Of a stretch of 64,000 nucleotides of DNA, positions 35,351-43,763 are shown piece by piece. Source of the DNA: Thermobispora bispora DSM 43833. Lineage in GTDB: Bacteria > Actinomycetota > Actinomycetes > Streptosporangiales > Streptosporangiaceae. Under the pieces are notes generated by a model. It made no database searches. It saw nothing but the letters and a program-made list of their open reading frames with translations, and was not told where the DNA came from. The stretch is from NCBI RefSeq assembly GCF_000092645.1, contig NC_014165.1, positions 4,092,001 to 4,156,000 on the forward strand, in the 5' to 3' direction. Every line of letters starts with the position of its first letter. Position 1 is the stretch's first letter. The translations under genes were made by a program, and so were the position numbers.

Positions 35351-35436
35351 GGAGGATTCGCCTAGTTGGCCTAGGGCGCACGCTTGGAAAGCGTGTTGGG
35401 GGCAACCCCTCGCGAGTTCGAATCTCGCATCCTCCG
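35351..35436 (+). tRNA. tRNA-Ser (GGA)
   Basis: An 86-nt class II tRNA. The acceptor GGAGGAT (35351-35357) pairs with ATCCTCC (35429-35435), with discriminator G. The anticodon stem CACGC/GCGTG frames loop TTGGAAA with anticodon GGA at 35386-35388. There is a long variable arm (TTGGGGGCAACCCCTC) and a T-loop TTCGAAT. CCA is not encoded. Confidence 0.97.
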
Positions 35437-35444
35437 CTGAGATC

Positions 35445-35477
35445 GAGAGGGTGGCCGCCTCGGGCGGCCACCCTCTC
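35445..35477 (+). terminator. Strong terminator after tRNA-Ser(GGA)
   Basis: A perfect 15-bp stem (GAGAGGGTGGCCGCC and its complement) with a 3-nt loop starts 8 bp after the tRNA. It is followed by GGCGTTTCAG with a short T-run. Confidence 0.85.
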
Positions 35478-35540
35478 GGCGTTTCAGGCTCGGTGTCTCG
35501 AGGGTTCCACGACGGCGCCTTTCCGCCGCTCCGGCGGCGC

Positions 35541-35672
35541 CGTCTCGAGCCCAGCGCGTCCCCGGGGTGCCGTTTCGAGCCCCGCGAGTCCCCGGGAAGA
35601 CGTCTCGAGCCCCGCGACTTCACGGGTGCCGTCTCGAGCCGACGATTTCCCGGCCGGCGCCGTCCTCGAGCC
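35541..35672. repeat. 30-bp tandem repeat, about 4-5 copies
   Basis: Units beginning CGTCTCGAGCCC(C/A)GCG start at 35541, 35571, 35601, 35630 and 35661 (periods 30, 30, 29, 31). The middle part varies (TCCCCGGG, TTCACGGG). The array sits in the 580-bp gap between tRNA-Ser(GGA) and the metallopeptidase. The rest of that gap (35673-36021) is GC-rich with no gene seen. Confidence 0.85.
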
Positions 35673-36021
35673 AGCGAGCGTACGGCCACGGCCGGGCGCC
35701 TGCCCGGCACCGACAGCGGCCCGGGACACGGCCCGGTCACCCCAGGAACCGGTCCCGGTTCCCCGGCCGTTCCCGGTGTCCCGCCAGGCCGCCCCACCCG
35801 TGTCCCGCGCCATCACCCCGGGAACGGCGCGGTCTCGGCTCCCCGGCTCCGCCGTACCGGATGCGTCCGTTCCCTCCTCCCCCGGCCTCGTCCTCCGGAC
35901 CCGGTCTCCCGCGGTCTCCGGTCGCCGACCGAGGCCGCGGTACCCGCCCGCGGCGCGGATGGCCCAGGATGGAAGGCGAAGATCGCTCAGCTCGAACGCT
36001 TCCCGACGGCCAGGATTCACC

Positions 36022-36897
36022 ATGGACTTCGACGACAGAGCCGAACTCGACACCTCGCAGGTCGAGGACGTCGGCAGCGGCGGCGGATCCGGCGGGTTGC
36101 TGATCGGCGGCGGCCTCGTGGGCGTGATCGCGCTCGTCGCCGCCGTGGTCTTGGGGGTCGACGTCGACGACGCCAAGAACCTGCTCGATCGGTTCCTCGA
36201 CGGCCGCGAGGGGAACTCCCAGGTGTCGTCCACCTCCGACCTGAGCAAGGAGTGCAAGACCGGCGCCGACGCCGACCAGTCCGAAAAGTGCCGGGTGGTC
36301 GGCGTGGTGAACAGCCTCCAGGCGTACTGGGGGAGCGAGATCTCCGGCTACCGGAAGGCCAAGACCACGCTCTTCTCGTCGAGGGTCAAGACCGCCTGCG
36401 GCCTCGCCGACTCCTCGGTCGGGCCGTTCTACTGCCCGGCGGACCGGCACGTCTATCTCGATCTGTCGTTCTTCGACGACCTGCGGACCAAGCTCGGCGC
36501 CAAGGGCGGCCCCTTCGCACAGGCCTACGTGATCGCGCACGAGTACGGCCACCACGTGCAGAACCTGCTCGGCACGCTGGCCCGGGCCAGGAACGACCGG
36601 GGCGCCACCAGCGACTCGGTGCGGGTCGAGCTGCAGGCGGACTGCTACGCGGGCGTCTGGGCCAAGAACGCCGTGGACACCGGGTTCTTCGCCGAGCCGT
36701 TCACCGAAGCGGACATCAAGGAGGCCCTCGACGCCGCCGCCGCGGTGGGGGATGACCGGATCCAGGAGCGCAGCGCGGGCTGGGTCAACCCGGATGAGTT
36801 CACGCACGGCACCTCGGCCCAGCGGATGAAGTGGTTCATGCAGGGTTACCGGTCCGGGGACCCGCACCGGTGCGACACGTTCTCCGGGAGCATCTGA
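36022..36897 (+). CDS. Neutral zinc metallopeptidase, YpfJ family
   Basis: A 291-residue membrane-anchored protein. A short Asp-rich N-terminus is followed by a Gly-rich stretch and one membrane helix (GLLIGGGLVGVIALVAAVVL, about 25-46). The metallopeptidase domain carries the zinc motif HEYGHH (His173, Glu174, His177) and a downstream ligand region in SVRVELQADCYAGVWA. TTLFSSRVKTACGLADSSVG and GPFYCPADRHVYLDLSFF are typical of the putative neutral zinc metallopeptidase family. The substrate is unknown. Four or more cysteines outside the membrane may form disulfides. The ATG at 36022 follows AGGA with 6-nt spacing. Confidence 0.9.
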   Translation: MDFDDRAELDTSQVEDVGSGGGSGGLLIGGGLVGVIALVAAVVLGVDVDDAKNLLDRFLDGREGNSQVSSTSDLSKECKTGADADQSEKCRVVGVVNSLQAYWGSEISGYRKAKTTLFSSRVKTACGLADSSVGPFYCPADRHVYLDLSFFDDLRTKLGAKGGPFAQAYVIAHEYGHHVQNLLGTLARARNDRGATSDSVRVELQADCYAGVWAKNAVDTGFFAEPFTEADIKEALDAAAAVGDDRIQERSAGWVNPDEFTHGTSAQRMKWFMQGYRSGDPHRCDTFSGSI

Positions 36898-37240
36898 GGT
36901 TCTTCACGGACGTTGCGGTCCTCCACGGGCGTCTGCGCGGCAGGCCCGGCCCGCCCGGCGGGCGGCGCCGTACCGGCACCCGCACGGCACGGGATGGGAC
37001 GGCCGGGATGGGCGGCGACGTGTCACCGGAGCGACCGCAACGCGGCGGACCGCAGAGCGGCGAAGACGGGCGATCGCCGGGCGGAGACCGCGGAGCCGGG
37101 TGAGAGCAGCGCGGAGACCACGGAGCCGGGAGAGAGCAGCGCCGACACCGCGGAGCAGGGAGAAAGCAACACGGTGAAAGCCGGGGGGAATGCGAAAGAG
37201 CCGTCGACCGGTGGAGGTCGGCGGCTCCTTCATCGCTCAG
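36898..37240. other. Intergenic region containing a 30-bp tandem array
   Basis: The gap after the metallopeptidase. Apart from the repeat at 37081-37170, it holds GC-rich sequence without a supported gene. The open frame through it reads AETAEPGESS three times, which is a consequence of the repeat. Confidence 0.45.
37081..37170. repeat. Exact-period 30-bp tandem repeat, three copies
   Basis: Three 30-bp units at 37081-37110, 37111-37140 and 37141-37170 start GCGGAGACCGCGGAGCCGGG or close variants and end GAGAGCAGC/GAAAGCAAC. Only a few bases differ between copies, so the array looks recent. Confidence 0.9.
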
Positions 37241-37325
37241 CGGTGGAGGTGGGATTTGAACCCACGGTAGGTTGCCCTACACACGCTTTCGAGGCGTGCG
37301 CCCTCGGCCGCTAGGCGACTCCACC
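37241..37325 (-). tRNA. tRNA-Ser (CGA)
   Basis: An 85-nt class II tRNA on the minus strand. The acceptor GGTGGAG pairs with CTCCACC, with discriminator G. The anticodon stem CACGC/GCGTG surrounds loop CTCGAAA with anticodon CGA (plus-strand 37289-37291). The variable arm is long (TGTAGGGCAACCTACC) and the T-loop reads TTCAAAT. It reads serine codon UCG. Confidence 0.97.
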
Positions 37326-37429
37326 GCCCAGCAGCTTACCGGACGAACACCGATTGCCGTACATCGGAATGCCGGGTGCGTTTCATCCGGCGTGTTTCAT
37401 GCGGCCCGCGCCGTCCGGCGCCGGCCGGT

Positions 37430-37888
37430 TCAGCCACGGCGGCCGGCGAAGAAGGAGCGCAGCACCGCACCGCACTCCTCGGCGAGCACCCCCAGCACCA
37501 CCTCGGGCCGGTGGTTGAGGCGCCGGTCGCGCAGCACGTCCCACAGCGACCCCGCCGCGCCCGCCTTCTCGTCGGCCGCGCCGTACACCACCCGGTCGAC
37601 CCGGGCGAGCACGGCGGCCCCGGCGCACATGGTGCACGGCTCGAGGGTGACGACGAGGGTGCACCCGCTTAGCCGCCACGTGCCGAGCGCACGCGCGGCG
37701 GCCCGCAGCGCGAGGACCTCGGCGTGGGCGGTGGGATCCCCGCTCGCCTCCCGGTCGTTGCCGGCCGCGGCGAGCACCGTGCCGTCGGGCCCGAGCACCA
37801 CCGCGCCGACCGGCACCTCCCCGCGCTCCCCCGCCCGTACGGCCTCCGCGAGCGCGAGGCGCATGGCGGGCTCGTAGTCCTGGGTCAT
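37430..37888 (-). CDS. tadA: tRNA-specific adenosine deaminase
   Basis: TadA converts the wobble adenosine of tRNA-Arg(ACG) to inosine. The 152-residue protein has the zinc deaminase motifs: His55-Ala-Glu57 in DPTAHAEVLAL and the PCxxC pair (Pro84, Cys85, Cys88) in TLEPCTMCAGA, plus the usual DEKAGAAGS region. The ATG at 37888 overlaps the stop of the upstream companion gene by 4 bp. Together with that gene and its paralogue it forms a three-gene minus-strand unit. tRNA-Ser(CGA) lies just beyond its stop. Confidence 0.95.
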   Translation of the reverse strand: MTQDYEPAMRLALAEAVRAGERGEVPVGAVVLGPDGTVLAAAGNDREASGDPTAHAEVLALRAAARALGTWRLSGCTLVVTLEPCTMCAGAAVLARVDRVVYGAADEKAGAAGSLWDVLRDRRLNHRPEVVLGVLAEECGAVLRSFFAGRRG

Positions 37889-38361
37889 CGCAGCCGGTCG
37901 AGCTCGTCGGCGAAGCCGAGACGTTCGGCGATGAGGGAGAGGATGTCCGCCGGGAGCACGCCCTCCTCCATGCTGAGCTCGAGCAGCTCCTCGGCGGTCA
38001 GCGAGAGGTCGGCGAGCAGCTCGAGGTCGCCCACCGGCCGGATGCCGAGGTCGGGCGCCTCGCTCACGTCGGACACCCCGGCGAGCTCCAGGAGGATCTC
38101 GCCGATCGGGTCGCCCTGGGCGGCGTGCGCGTCCGAGACGAACACCCGCGGGTCGAGGTCGTCCTCGTAGCGGACGATGCCGAACCACTCGTCATCGACC
38201 TCGACGCACAGCAGGGCGAGCTCGTCGCCGCCGAGGCCGAGGGCCTCCTGGACGGCATCGCCCAGATCGTCGGCGATCTCGGCGTCGGTGAGGTCGACGC
38301 CGGCGCCGGCCCAGCCCTCGCCGGTCTTGACGAAGGCGGCGGAGAACAGGTCGGGTCGCAT
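37885..38361 (-). CDS. tRNA adenosine deaminase-associated protein
   Basis: A 158-residue, very acidic protein that I match to the actinobacterial 'tRNA adenosine deaminase-associated protein' family. The family is known only by its constant position next to tadA. It reads FSAAFVKTGEGWAGAGVDLT, then CVEVDDEWFGIVRYEDDLDP and RVFVSDAHAAQGDPIGEIL, followed by PVGDLELLADLSLTAEELLE. It is translationally coupled to tadA (4-bp overlap). The upstream gene is a diverged paralogue with the same order of motifs, suggesting a tandem duplication. No catalytic residues are apparent. Confidence 0.85.
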   Translation of the reverse strand: MRPDLFSAAFVKTGEGWAGAGVDLTDAEIADDLGDAVQEALGLGGDELALLCVEVDDEWFGIVRYEDDLDPRVFVSDAHAAQGDPIGEILLELAGVSDVSEAPDLGIRPVGDLELLADLSLTAEELLELSMEEGVLPADILSLIAERLGFADELDRLR

Positions 38362-38376
38362 CCGCGGCTCCCCGGC

Positions 38377-38865
38377 CTAGCCGATGGCGGCCTCGACCGC
38401 GCGTTCGAAGGGCTGCGAGAAGCCGAGCCGCCCGGCGATGCTCGACAGCACCTCATCCGGGAGCAGGTCGAGGTCGCTGGCGAGGGCGCAGAGCTCCATC
38501 TCGTCGAGCCCCAGGTCGGCGAAGATCGACAGATCGCCGACCGGGAGGACGGTGTCGAACTCCTCCTCTTCCGGGACGGGGACGTCGAGGTATTCGAGGA
38601 CCTGCCGGGCCAGGGGCCAATCCCACGCGGCGGTGATATCGGAGAGGAAGACGTTCACCCGTTCGCCGTAGACCCGCAGCACCACGAAGAAGTCATCCCC
38701 CACGGCGACCATGCCAATCGTGGGCCCCATGCTCGGGATCTGACGCAGGGCGTGAATCAAACCGTGGAGATCGGAGGTGAGCGCCACGGGAAGCATTTCG
38801 GCCTCCCATCGCTCCTCTTCACGGTAGACCACGATGGCGAAGTCGAGAGCGTCCGCGTCTGGCAT
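38377..38865 (-). CDS. Second tRNA adenosine deaminase-associated protein (paralogue)
   Basis: A 162-residue acidic protein with the same plan as the gene downstream. It runs FAIVVYREEERWEAEMLPVA, VAVGDDFFVVLRVYGERVNV, FLSDITAAWDWPLARQVLEY, then VLPVGDLSIFADLGLDEMEL and a final helical segment ELCALASDLDLLPDEVLSSI. It lies 15 bp upstream of its paralogue on the same strand. I chose the ATG at 38865, with GGTGGGG upstream; a GTG six codons earlier (38883) is also possible. Function unknown; it probably forms a complex or acts in the same process as the tadA companion. Confidence 0.8.
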   Translation of the reverse strand: MPDADALDFAIVVYREEERWEAEMLPVALTSDLHGLIHALRQIPSMGPTIGMVAVGDDFFVVLRVYGERVNVFLSDITAAWDWPLARQVLEYLDVPVPEEEEFDTVLPVGDLSIFADLGLDEMELCALASDLDLLPDEVLSSIAGRLGFSQPFERAVEAAIG

Positions 38866-38939
38866 GGTCAACCCCACCGGCACCGTCCTTACGTCAGGCC
38901 ATCGTCCCAGACTCGGAGATCCACAGTAGGGCGGTCGTC

Positions 38940-38984
38940 CTAAATTGTGATCGAGAACATCGGGTCAAGGTGAAGAAAATTTAG
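38940..38984. promoter_or_regulatory. AT-rich promoter region of upp with inverted repeat
   Basis: CTAAATT (38940-38946) and AATTTAG (38978-38984) form a 7-bp inverted repeat 31 nt apart in an AT-rich stretch ending 22 bp before upp. TACCTT at 38993-38998 could be a -10 box for a nearly leaderless upp message. The repeat may be an operator. Confidence 0.3.
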
Positions 38985-39006
38985 CGACACGGTACCTTTG
39001 GGTGCC

Positions 39007-39645
39007 ATGGACACGCTCGTCGTTGATCATCCGCTCGTCGCCCACAAACTCACCGCTCTCCGCGATGAGCGGACGGATTCGCCGACGTTCCGTCGGCTCA
39101 CCGACGAGCTGGTCACCCTGCTGGCCTATGAGGCAACCCGGGACGTGCGCGTCACCGACATCACGGTGAACACCCCGCTCGCGCCGGCCCGGGGGGTACG
39201 GCTGGCGCGCCCGTCCCCGCTGGTCGTGCCGATCCTGCGGGCCGGGCTCGGGATGCTCGACGGCATGACCCGGCTGCTGCCGACCGCCGAGGTCGGCTTC
39301 CTCGGCATGATCCGGGACGAGTCAACGCTGAAGGCGCAGACCTACGCGACCCGGCTCCCCGACGACCTGTCCGGCCGGCAGTGCTACGTCCTCGACCCCA
39401 TGCTCGCCACCGGGGGCACCCTGGCCGCCGCGATCAAGTACCTGTTCGAGCGCGGCGCCGACGATGTCACCGCGGTCTGCCTGCTCGCCGCGCCCGAGGG
39501 CCTCGCCCGCGTGGAAGAGGAGTTCAAGGGCACCGACCTGCCGATCCGCGTGGTGACCGCCGCGGTCGACGAACGGCTCAACGAGCACGGGTACATCGTC
39601 CCCGGGCTCGGCGACGCCGGCGACCGCCTCTACGGCGTGGTCTGA
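39007..39645 (+). CDS. upp: Uracil phosphoribosyltransferase
   Basis: This salvage enzyme makes UMP from uracil and PRPP. The 212-residue protein has normal length. The PRPP-binding motif is in [20 protein letters not shown] and the uracil-binding end in [38 protein letters not shown] and [10 protein letters not shown] are also characteristic. No clear ribosome site precedes the ATG at 39007, which fits a leaderless transcript. It diverges from the tadA-associated genes. No uracil permease gene adjoins it. Confidence 0.97.
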   Translation: MDTLVVDHPLVAHKLTALRDERTDSPTFRRLTDELVTLLAYEATRDVRVTDITVNTPLAPARGVRLARPSPLVVPILRAGLGMLDGMTRLLPTAEVGFLGMIRDESTLKAQTYATRLPDDLSGRQCYVLDPMLATGGTLAAAIKYLFERGADDVTAVCLLAAPEGLARVEEEFKGTDLPIRVVTAAVDERLNEHGYIVPGLGDAGDRLYGVV

Positions 39646-40422
39646 CGCCCGTCTGATCGGCCACCACGGCCGATCGATCGAGACGGCCGATCGACCCGCC
39701 GCGGCCGGTCGGCTGTCACAGCTGATCGACAGGCCCGGTACCGGCCGCCACGGCGCTCGTGGTCGGGGCACATGGGCCACCGTCCGAACGCGGCACCGGC
39801 CGTCCGCGCGCGACCCGACACCGACATTCACTGCGTGGCCGACGCCGGCCTCCACGGCGTGACCCTACGCCGACGTTCACTGCGCGGCGCGACCTCGTCC
39901 TTCGCGGCGTGACCCGACGCGGGTCTTCCTTGCACGGCCCGACACCGACCTACACCGCGCGGTCGGATCTCGACCTTCATTGCGCGGTCCGATGTCGACC
40001 TTCACTGCGCGGCCGCCGGCCTTTCGCACGGGATCCGGCGGTCTGCCCCGTGGTCCCGGCGGGCTTCGCAGACGGTCCGGCCCCTTCGATGCACGGCCTG
40101 ACGTCTTCGGCGTGCGCTCCGCCGTCCGCCATGGCCTGCGGCCGCAGCTCGATCGGCGGCGTGGGCCGCACGGATGCGACCGACGGTGCCGAGGCCGGGG
40201 ATGATGGCCCCGAGGCCCGCGAGTGATGGCCGGCCGGCGGGGTGGCCGGGGCGTCACGCCGTACCTGATCGGCACGTCCGGCTGGGCCGCCGATGCTCTC
40301 CCCTATCTCCCTCCTCTCTCCGCTTCTCCACACTCCTACTGTTACACTCCGTTATTCATGGGGTACGCACAGTGACGCGACGTCATCGCGTTTCGCCCGA
40401 GCAGCGCCACCAGGGGGGAGCC
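39646..40422. other. Long intergenic region with a 25-bp tandem array
   Basis: Nearly 780 bp. Besides the repeat at 39815-40013 it contains short CGATCGA palindromes (39670-39700) and, towards 40290-40380, a less GC-rich, pyrimidine-rich stretch that could be a promoter. The open frames through the array are repeat translations, not genes. Confidence 0.45.
39815..40013. repeat. 25-bp degenerate tandem repeat, eight copies
   Basis: Eight units of 23-26 bp follow each other, starting at about 39815, 39840, 39863, 39889, 39913, 39939, 39964 and 39989. The consensus is approximately CCGACxxCGACCTTCACTGC followed by GCGGC. The last three copies are most alike. In translation it gives PTPTFTAR/SDLDLHCAV-type repeats, but there is no ribosome site or conserved frame. 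Confidence 0.85.
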
Positions 40423-40608
40423 ATGAGCCCGCCTCCGGCACGCGTACGGCACGAGCACGCCGAGGCCGCACCGAGGGCCGGCCTCGAGGACCGCCGCCAC
40501 CCGGCGATCGTGCCGGTCGCTCACCAGGGTGCGCCCGGGGATCGGCGGCCACCAGCCACGCATCCCGGCCGGGTGTCCCGGCACCGCCCGCGGCACCCGC
40601 TCGGATAA
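40423..40608 (+). CDS. Possible small ORF (61 aa), unknown
   Basis: The ATG at 40423 is preceded by AGGGGGGAG with ideal spacing and by a pyrimidine-rich, less GC-rich region that could hold a promoter. The product (starting SPPPARVRHEHAEAAPRAGL) is basic and low-complexity, with no cysteine or membrane segment. I do not recognise it, and its composition resembles out-of-frame GC-rich sequence, so it may be fortuitous. It is co-directional with the small membrane-protein gene 100 bp downstream. Confidence 0.3.
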   Translation: MSPPPARVRHEHAEAAPRAGLEDRRHPAIVPVAHQGAPGDRRPPATHPGRVSRHRPRHPLG

Positions 40609-40708
40609 CGCGGCGCGACGACGGCGCAACGGTGGGCGGGGAAAGGCCGGCGATTATTCACGGCCTTTACCGCTTTACCGAAGAAGGCGTCTGGGTAATG
40701 TAGTGGTC

Positions 40709-40885
40709 ATGGGAGTGGTGACGGCGGTGCAGGCCAAGAAGGTCCTGAAATGGGCGGCCATAGTACTGGTCGCCTTTTACCTGCTGACAAGGCCGACGGA
40801 CGCGGCGCACACCGTGCACGGGGCGTTCAACGGTCTGATGCGTGCGGCTGACTCGATGGCTCAGTTCTTTGCCTCGCTGACATGA
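40709..40885 (+). CDS. Small single-pass membrane protein
   Basis: A 58-residue protein with one hydrophobic helix (KVLKWAAIVLVAFYLLTRPT) after a short basic start. An amphipathic C-terminal part ends FNGLMRAADSMAQFFASLT. Its stop overlaps the next start as ATGA, so it is translationally coupled to the PH-domain gene, and the pair is probably a functional unit at the membrane. No ribosome site is obvious; a GTG two codons upstream (40703) is an alternative start. Function unknown. Confidence 0.7.
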   Translation: MGVVTAVQAKKVLKWAAIVLVAFYLLTRPTDAAHTVHGAFNGLMRAADSMAQFFASLT

Positions 40886-41412
40886 GACTTGTGGCCCGCG
40901 GGGAATCGGCCCCCTCCTCGATCAACCGTTACCTACTCCCTGGCGAAGTCCCCGTCGTCATGGTCCGGCGCCATCCCGCCGTGCTACTCCGTCCGGCGGC
41001 AGAGACTTTCGGTGGGCTGATCGTCGCGGGCCTGCTCAGCAAGATGCTGAGCGACAGCGGGGGCGGTGACGCGCTCCCCATCATCTGGTGCGCCTGGCTC
41101 CTGCTGCTCGTCCGCCTGCTCTGGCGGGTGGCGGAGTGGGCCGACGATCACTTCATCGTGACCAACAAGCGCATGCTCGTCACCAGCGGGCTGATCACGC
41201 GCAAGGTCGCGATGATGCCGCTCAGCCAGGTCACCGACATGAGCTTCAAGCGGTCCCTGCTCGGCCGCCTCATCGGGTACGGGGAGTTCGAGCTCGAGTC
41301 GGCGGGTCAGGATCAGGCGTTCCGCGAGGTGAGGTACCTCCCGTACCCCGAAACCCTCTACCTCGAGGTGTGCCAGCTGATCTTCCCCGATAAGGACAAC
41401 GACGACGATTAG
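40882..41412 (+). CDS. Bacterial PH-domain (bPH2/YdbS-like) membrane protein
   Basis: A 176-residue protein with two hydrophobic segments (about 43-56 and 66-82) followed by a bacterial PH-like domain. The signature is WADDHFIVTNKRMLVTSGLI and KVAMMPLSQVTDMSFKRSLL, then LIGYGEFELESAGQDQAFRE with a terminal acidic tail (FPDKDNDDD). bPH2 proteins are membrane-bound and of uncertain function. The N-terminal helix pair here is shorter than in YdbS. It is translationally coupled to the small membrane protein before it. Confidence 0.85.
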   Translation: MRLVARGESAPSSINRYLLPGEVPVVMVRRHPAVLLRPAAETFGGLIVAGLLSKMLSDSGGGDALPIIWCAWLLLLVRLLWRVAEWADDHFIVTNKRMLVTSGLITRKVAMMPLSQVTDMSFKRSLLGRLIGYGEFELESAGQDQAFREVRYLPYPETLYLEVCQLIFPDKDNDDD

Positions 41413-41568
41413 CGACCGGATCAAAACTATTCGCAACCATCCAGGTTGCCTTCAGGGTTCCGTAACCCAACCTACATCGCCGTGATTCTTAACCGAGGGT
41501 TACGTGATTCGGTCATCTCATGCCATCATGACAACGCCATTCGTCGTTCTCCCGCCCTGAGAGTCCAG

Positions 41569-42897
41569 ATGCCGAGTCAGGGAACCATCGGCGACCGCGT
41601 CCGCGGCCTGCGGCTGAGCAGGCGCATGTCACAGGCCCAGCTCGCGGGGCCGGACCTGTCCGACAGCTATGTCTCACTGATCGAATCGGGTAAGCGGACG
41701 CCCACCCCTGCGGTGGCCCGTCTCCTGGCCGAAAGGCTGGGCTGCACCACCGAGTTCCTCCTCCACGGGATCGAGCCGCGGCAGCGCATCGACACCGAGT
41801 TAAGCCTGCGCCACGCCGAGCTCGAGCTGCACCACGGCTCCCCCGCCGTGGCCGCCGACCGGTTCAAGGCGATCATGCAGGCGTCCGACGGGGACAACGC
41901 CACGCTCGCCACGCGGGCGCATGTCGGGTTCGCCCGCGCTCTGGAGGCTCAGGGGAAGATCGAGCAGGCCGTCGAGGAGTACGAGCGGCTGCGCCGGGAG
42001 GCCATGGAGCACCCCGAGCGGCTCTCCGATCTGCCGCTGATCGTCGCCCTCTGCCGGTGCTACCAACGGGCCGGCGACCGGCTACGGGCCCGCGACCTCG
42101 GCGCCGAGGCGCAGGCCAAGGCGGAGCGGATCGGCATCGTCTCCGGCGAGGTGGCCATCGACCTCGCGCTCGCCCTGGTGGAGACCGGGACCGGCCTGCC
42201 GTACGTGGAACGGGTCCTCGACCTGACCGGGGTGCCCGAGGTGAGGGATCGCACCGCCGAGGTGCAGGCGCTGTGGCGGGCGAGCACGACCGCGGCCGAA
42301 GGGGACGACTCGGCCCTCGCCGTCCAGCTCGCCGAGGACGCGCTCGCCGTCGGCCGTCCCGCCCGGACGGCGCTCACGTCCGCCCGGATCGCGAGAGAAC
42401 TTGCACAGATTCGGGTGATGGATCCCAATTTTGATGATTTGGAGCGCGCCAAGGAACTCGCCGAAGCGGCCCTCCGGGTCTTCACCGGGCTGTCCGCCGA
42501 CCCGCGGGAGCTCGGGCGCAGCCTCGCCGTGCTGGGCTGGCTCCGCATCCGGACCGGGGACACGGCCTCGGCGATCGAACTGGCCCAGCGGATGCTGGAG
42601 CTCTCCCCGGCCACCGGGGGGATCATCGCGGCGACCGCGCACCTGGTCTTGGCGAAAGCCGCTTTGGCACGCTCCGATGACGCCACACTGGCGCTGCGGC
42701 GCGCGCATGAGCTGCTCGACGGCGACCCCGAGGCGCATGAACGGGAGGCCGCCAAGACCTGGCGGATGCTCGGTGACCTTTATGGGCAGGCCGGTGACAG
42801 ACGCTCGCAGGCGACGGCTTATCGTAAGGCGCTGGAGGCCGTAGGCATCCACGTGACCATTCCCGGCGTCGCCGGCGCGGCCATGCTCGCCGGTTAG
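41569..42897 (+). CDS. XRE-family regulator with TPR sensor domain
   Basis: A 442-residue regulator. An N-terminal XRE helix-turn-helix (about 5-65) reads GDRVRGLRLSRRMSQAQLAG then SDSYVSLIESGKRTPTPAVA. It is followed by about nine helical TPR-like repeats, for example HVGFARALEAQGKIEQAVEE and AWLRIRTGDTASAIELAQRM-type units. This layout is common in actinobacterial regulators of development and secondary metabolism, and resembles peptide-sensing RRNPP proteins. I chose the ATG at 41569, although its ribosome site is weak; the frame is open upstream. A less GC-rich 100-bp stretch before it (41430-41530) probably contains the promoter. Confidence 0.85.
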   Translation: MPSQGTIGDRVRGLRLSRRMSQAQLAGPDLSDSYVSLIESGKRTPTPAVARLLAERLGCTTEFLLHGIEPRQRIDTELSLRHAELELHHGSPAVAADRFKAIMQASDGDNATLATRAHVGFARALEAQGKIEQAVEEYERLRREAMEHPERLSDLPLIVALCRCYQRAGDRLRARDLGAEAQAKAERIGIVSGEVAIDLALALVETGTGLPYVERVLDLTGVPEVRDRTAEVQALWRASTTAAEGDDSALAVQLAEDALAVGRPARTALTSARIARELAQIRVMDPNFDDLERAKELAEAALRVFTGLSADPRELGRSLAVLGWLRIRTGDTASAIELAQRMLELSPATGGIIAATAHLVLAKAALARSDDATLALRRAHELLDGDPEAHEREAAKTWRMLGDLYGQAGDRRSQATAYRKALEAVGIHVTIPGVAGAAMLAG

Positions 42898-42993
42898 CCG
42901 ACCGGCGCTCGGGGTGTGGTCAGAAGGCTCTGGAATAATTGGGAGCCTCATTCCATCATCGGATGATTGGCATCCCAAAGGAGGCTGGCGGCG

Positions 42994-43701
42994 GTGAGCC
43001 TGCGGACCGCGCAGCGGGCGTCTCTTGTGGACCAGGTGATCGATCAGCTCAAAGAGCAGATCACTTCGGGTTACTGGCAGCTCAACGCCAAGATCCCGAC
43101 TGAGACCGCGCTCGCGGAGCAACTCGGGGTCGGCCGGAACACCGTGCGGGAGGCCGTGCGGGCGCTGACACACGCCGGGCTGCTCGAGTGCCGGCAGGGT
43201 GACGGCACATACGTCCGCGCCACGAGCGAGCTGTCCGGGGTGATGGCGCGACGGCTCCGCGCGGCCGAGCAGCTCGAGATCCTCGAGGTCCGCCGGGCGC
43301 TCGAGGTGGAAGCGGCCCGCCTCGCCGCGATCCGCCGCACCGATGAGGACATCGCCGCGATGGAGGCCGCCCTCGCCGAACGGGAGAAGGCCTGGGCGGA
43401 GGGCGACCCCGAGACGTTCGTCGAGGCCGACCTGAACTTCCACGTGACGGTCGTCGCCGCCACGCACAACCAGGTCCTGATGGACCTCTACCTGGACTTC
43501 TCGGCGGCCCTGCGCTCGAGCATCCGCACCGCGGGCGGCTCGCTGAAGGAGAACTACATCCCGCACGACACGATCGTCCGGGCGATCGTCGCCGGTGACG
43601 CGGCCGCCGCCGAGCGCGCCGGCCACGCCTGCATGGAGCACATCCTGATCGCCCTCACCGAGAACGCGGGCGACGGCTCCTCCTCGCCGGGCGACGACTG
43701 A
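42994..43701 (+). CDS. GntR-family regulator, FadR/FCD subgroup
   Basis: A 235-residue repressor. The winged helix-turn-helix covers about residues 8-75: VDQVIDQLKEQITSGYWQLN, KIPTETALAEQLGVGRNTVR, EAVRALTHAGLLECRQGDGT. An FCD domain follows, whose acidic and histidine residues (VEADLNFHVTVVAATHNQVL, then GDAAAAERAGHACMEHILIA) usually bind a metal and a carboxylic acid ligand. The start is a GTG at 42994 behind the perfect AAAGGAGG. The target operon is not evident; the XRE gene upstream on the same strand is 96 bp away. Confidence 0.9.
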   Translation: MSLRTAQRASLVDQVIDQLKEQITSGYWQLNAKIPTETALAEQLGVGRNTVREAVRALTHAGLLECRQGDGTYVRATSELSGVMARRLRAAEQLEILEVRRALEVEAARLAAIRRTDEDIAAMEAALAEREKAWAEGDPETFVEADLNFHVTVVAATHNQVLMDLYLDFSAALRSSIRTAGGSLKENYIPHDTIVRAIVAGDAAAAERAGHACMEHILIALTENAGDGSSSPGDD

Positions 43702-43763
43702 CCCCGCTCTGCCGGGGGTTCGGCGGGTCCGGTCGTGTCCCCGGGCGGCCGAGCGGCCGGCGG

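Noticed and set aside
35351-35436. tRNA-Ser as an attachment site of an integrated element
   Set aside because: No second copy of the tRNA 3' end and no integrase gene were seen, and neighbouring genes are housekeeping.
35541-35672. CRISPR array
   Set aside because: Units abut head-to-tail without unique spacers, and no cas genes exist in the window; the same holds for the other arrays.
39759-40226. 155-codon open frame with repeated PTPTFTAR-like units
   Set aside because: It is simply the translation of the 25-bp tandem array; there is no ribosome site and the frame breaks with varying unit lengths.
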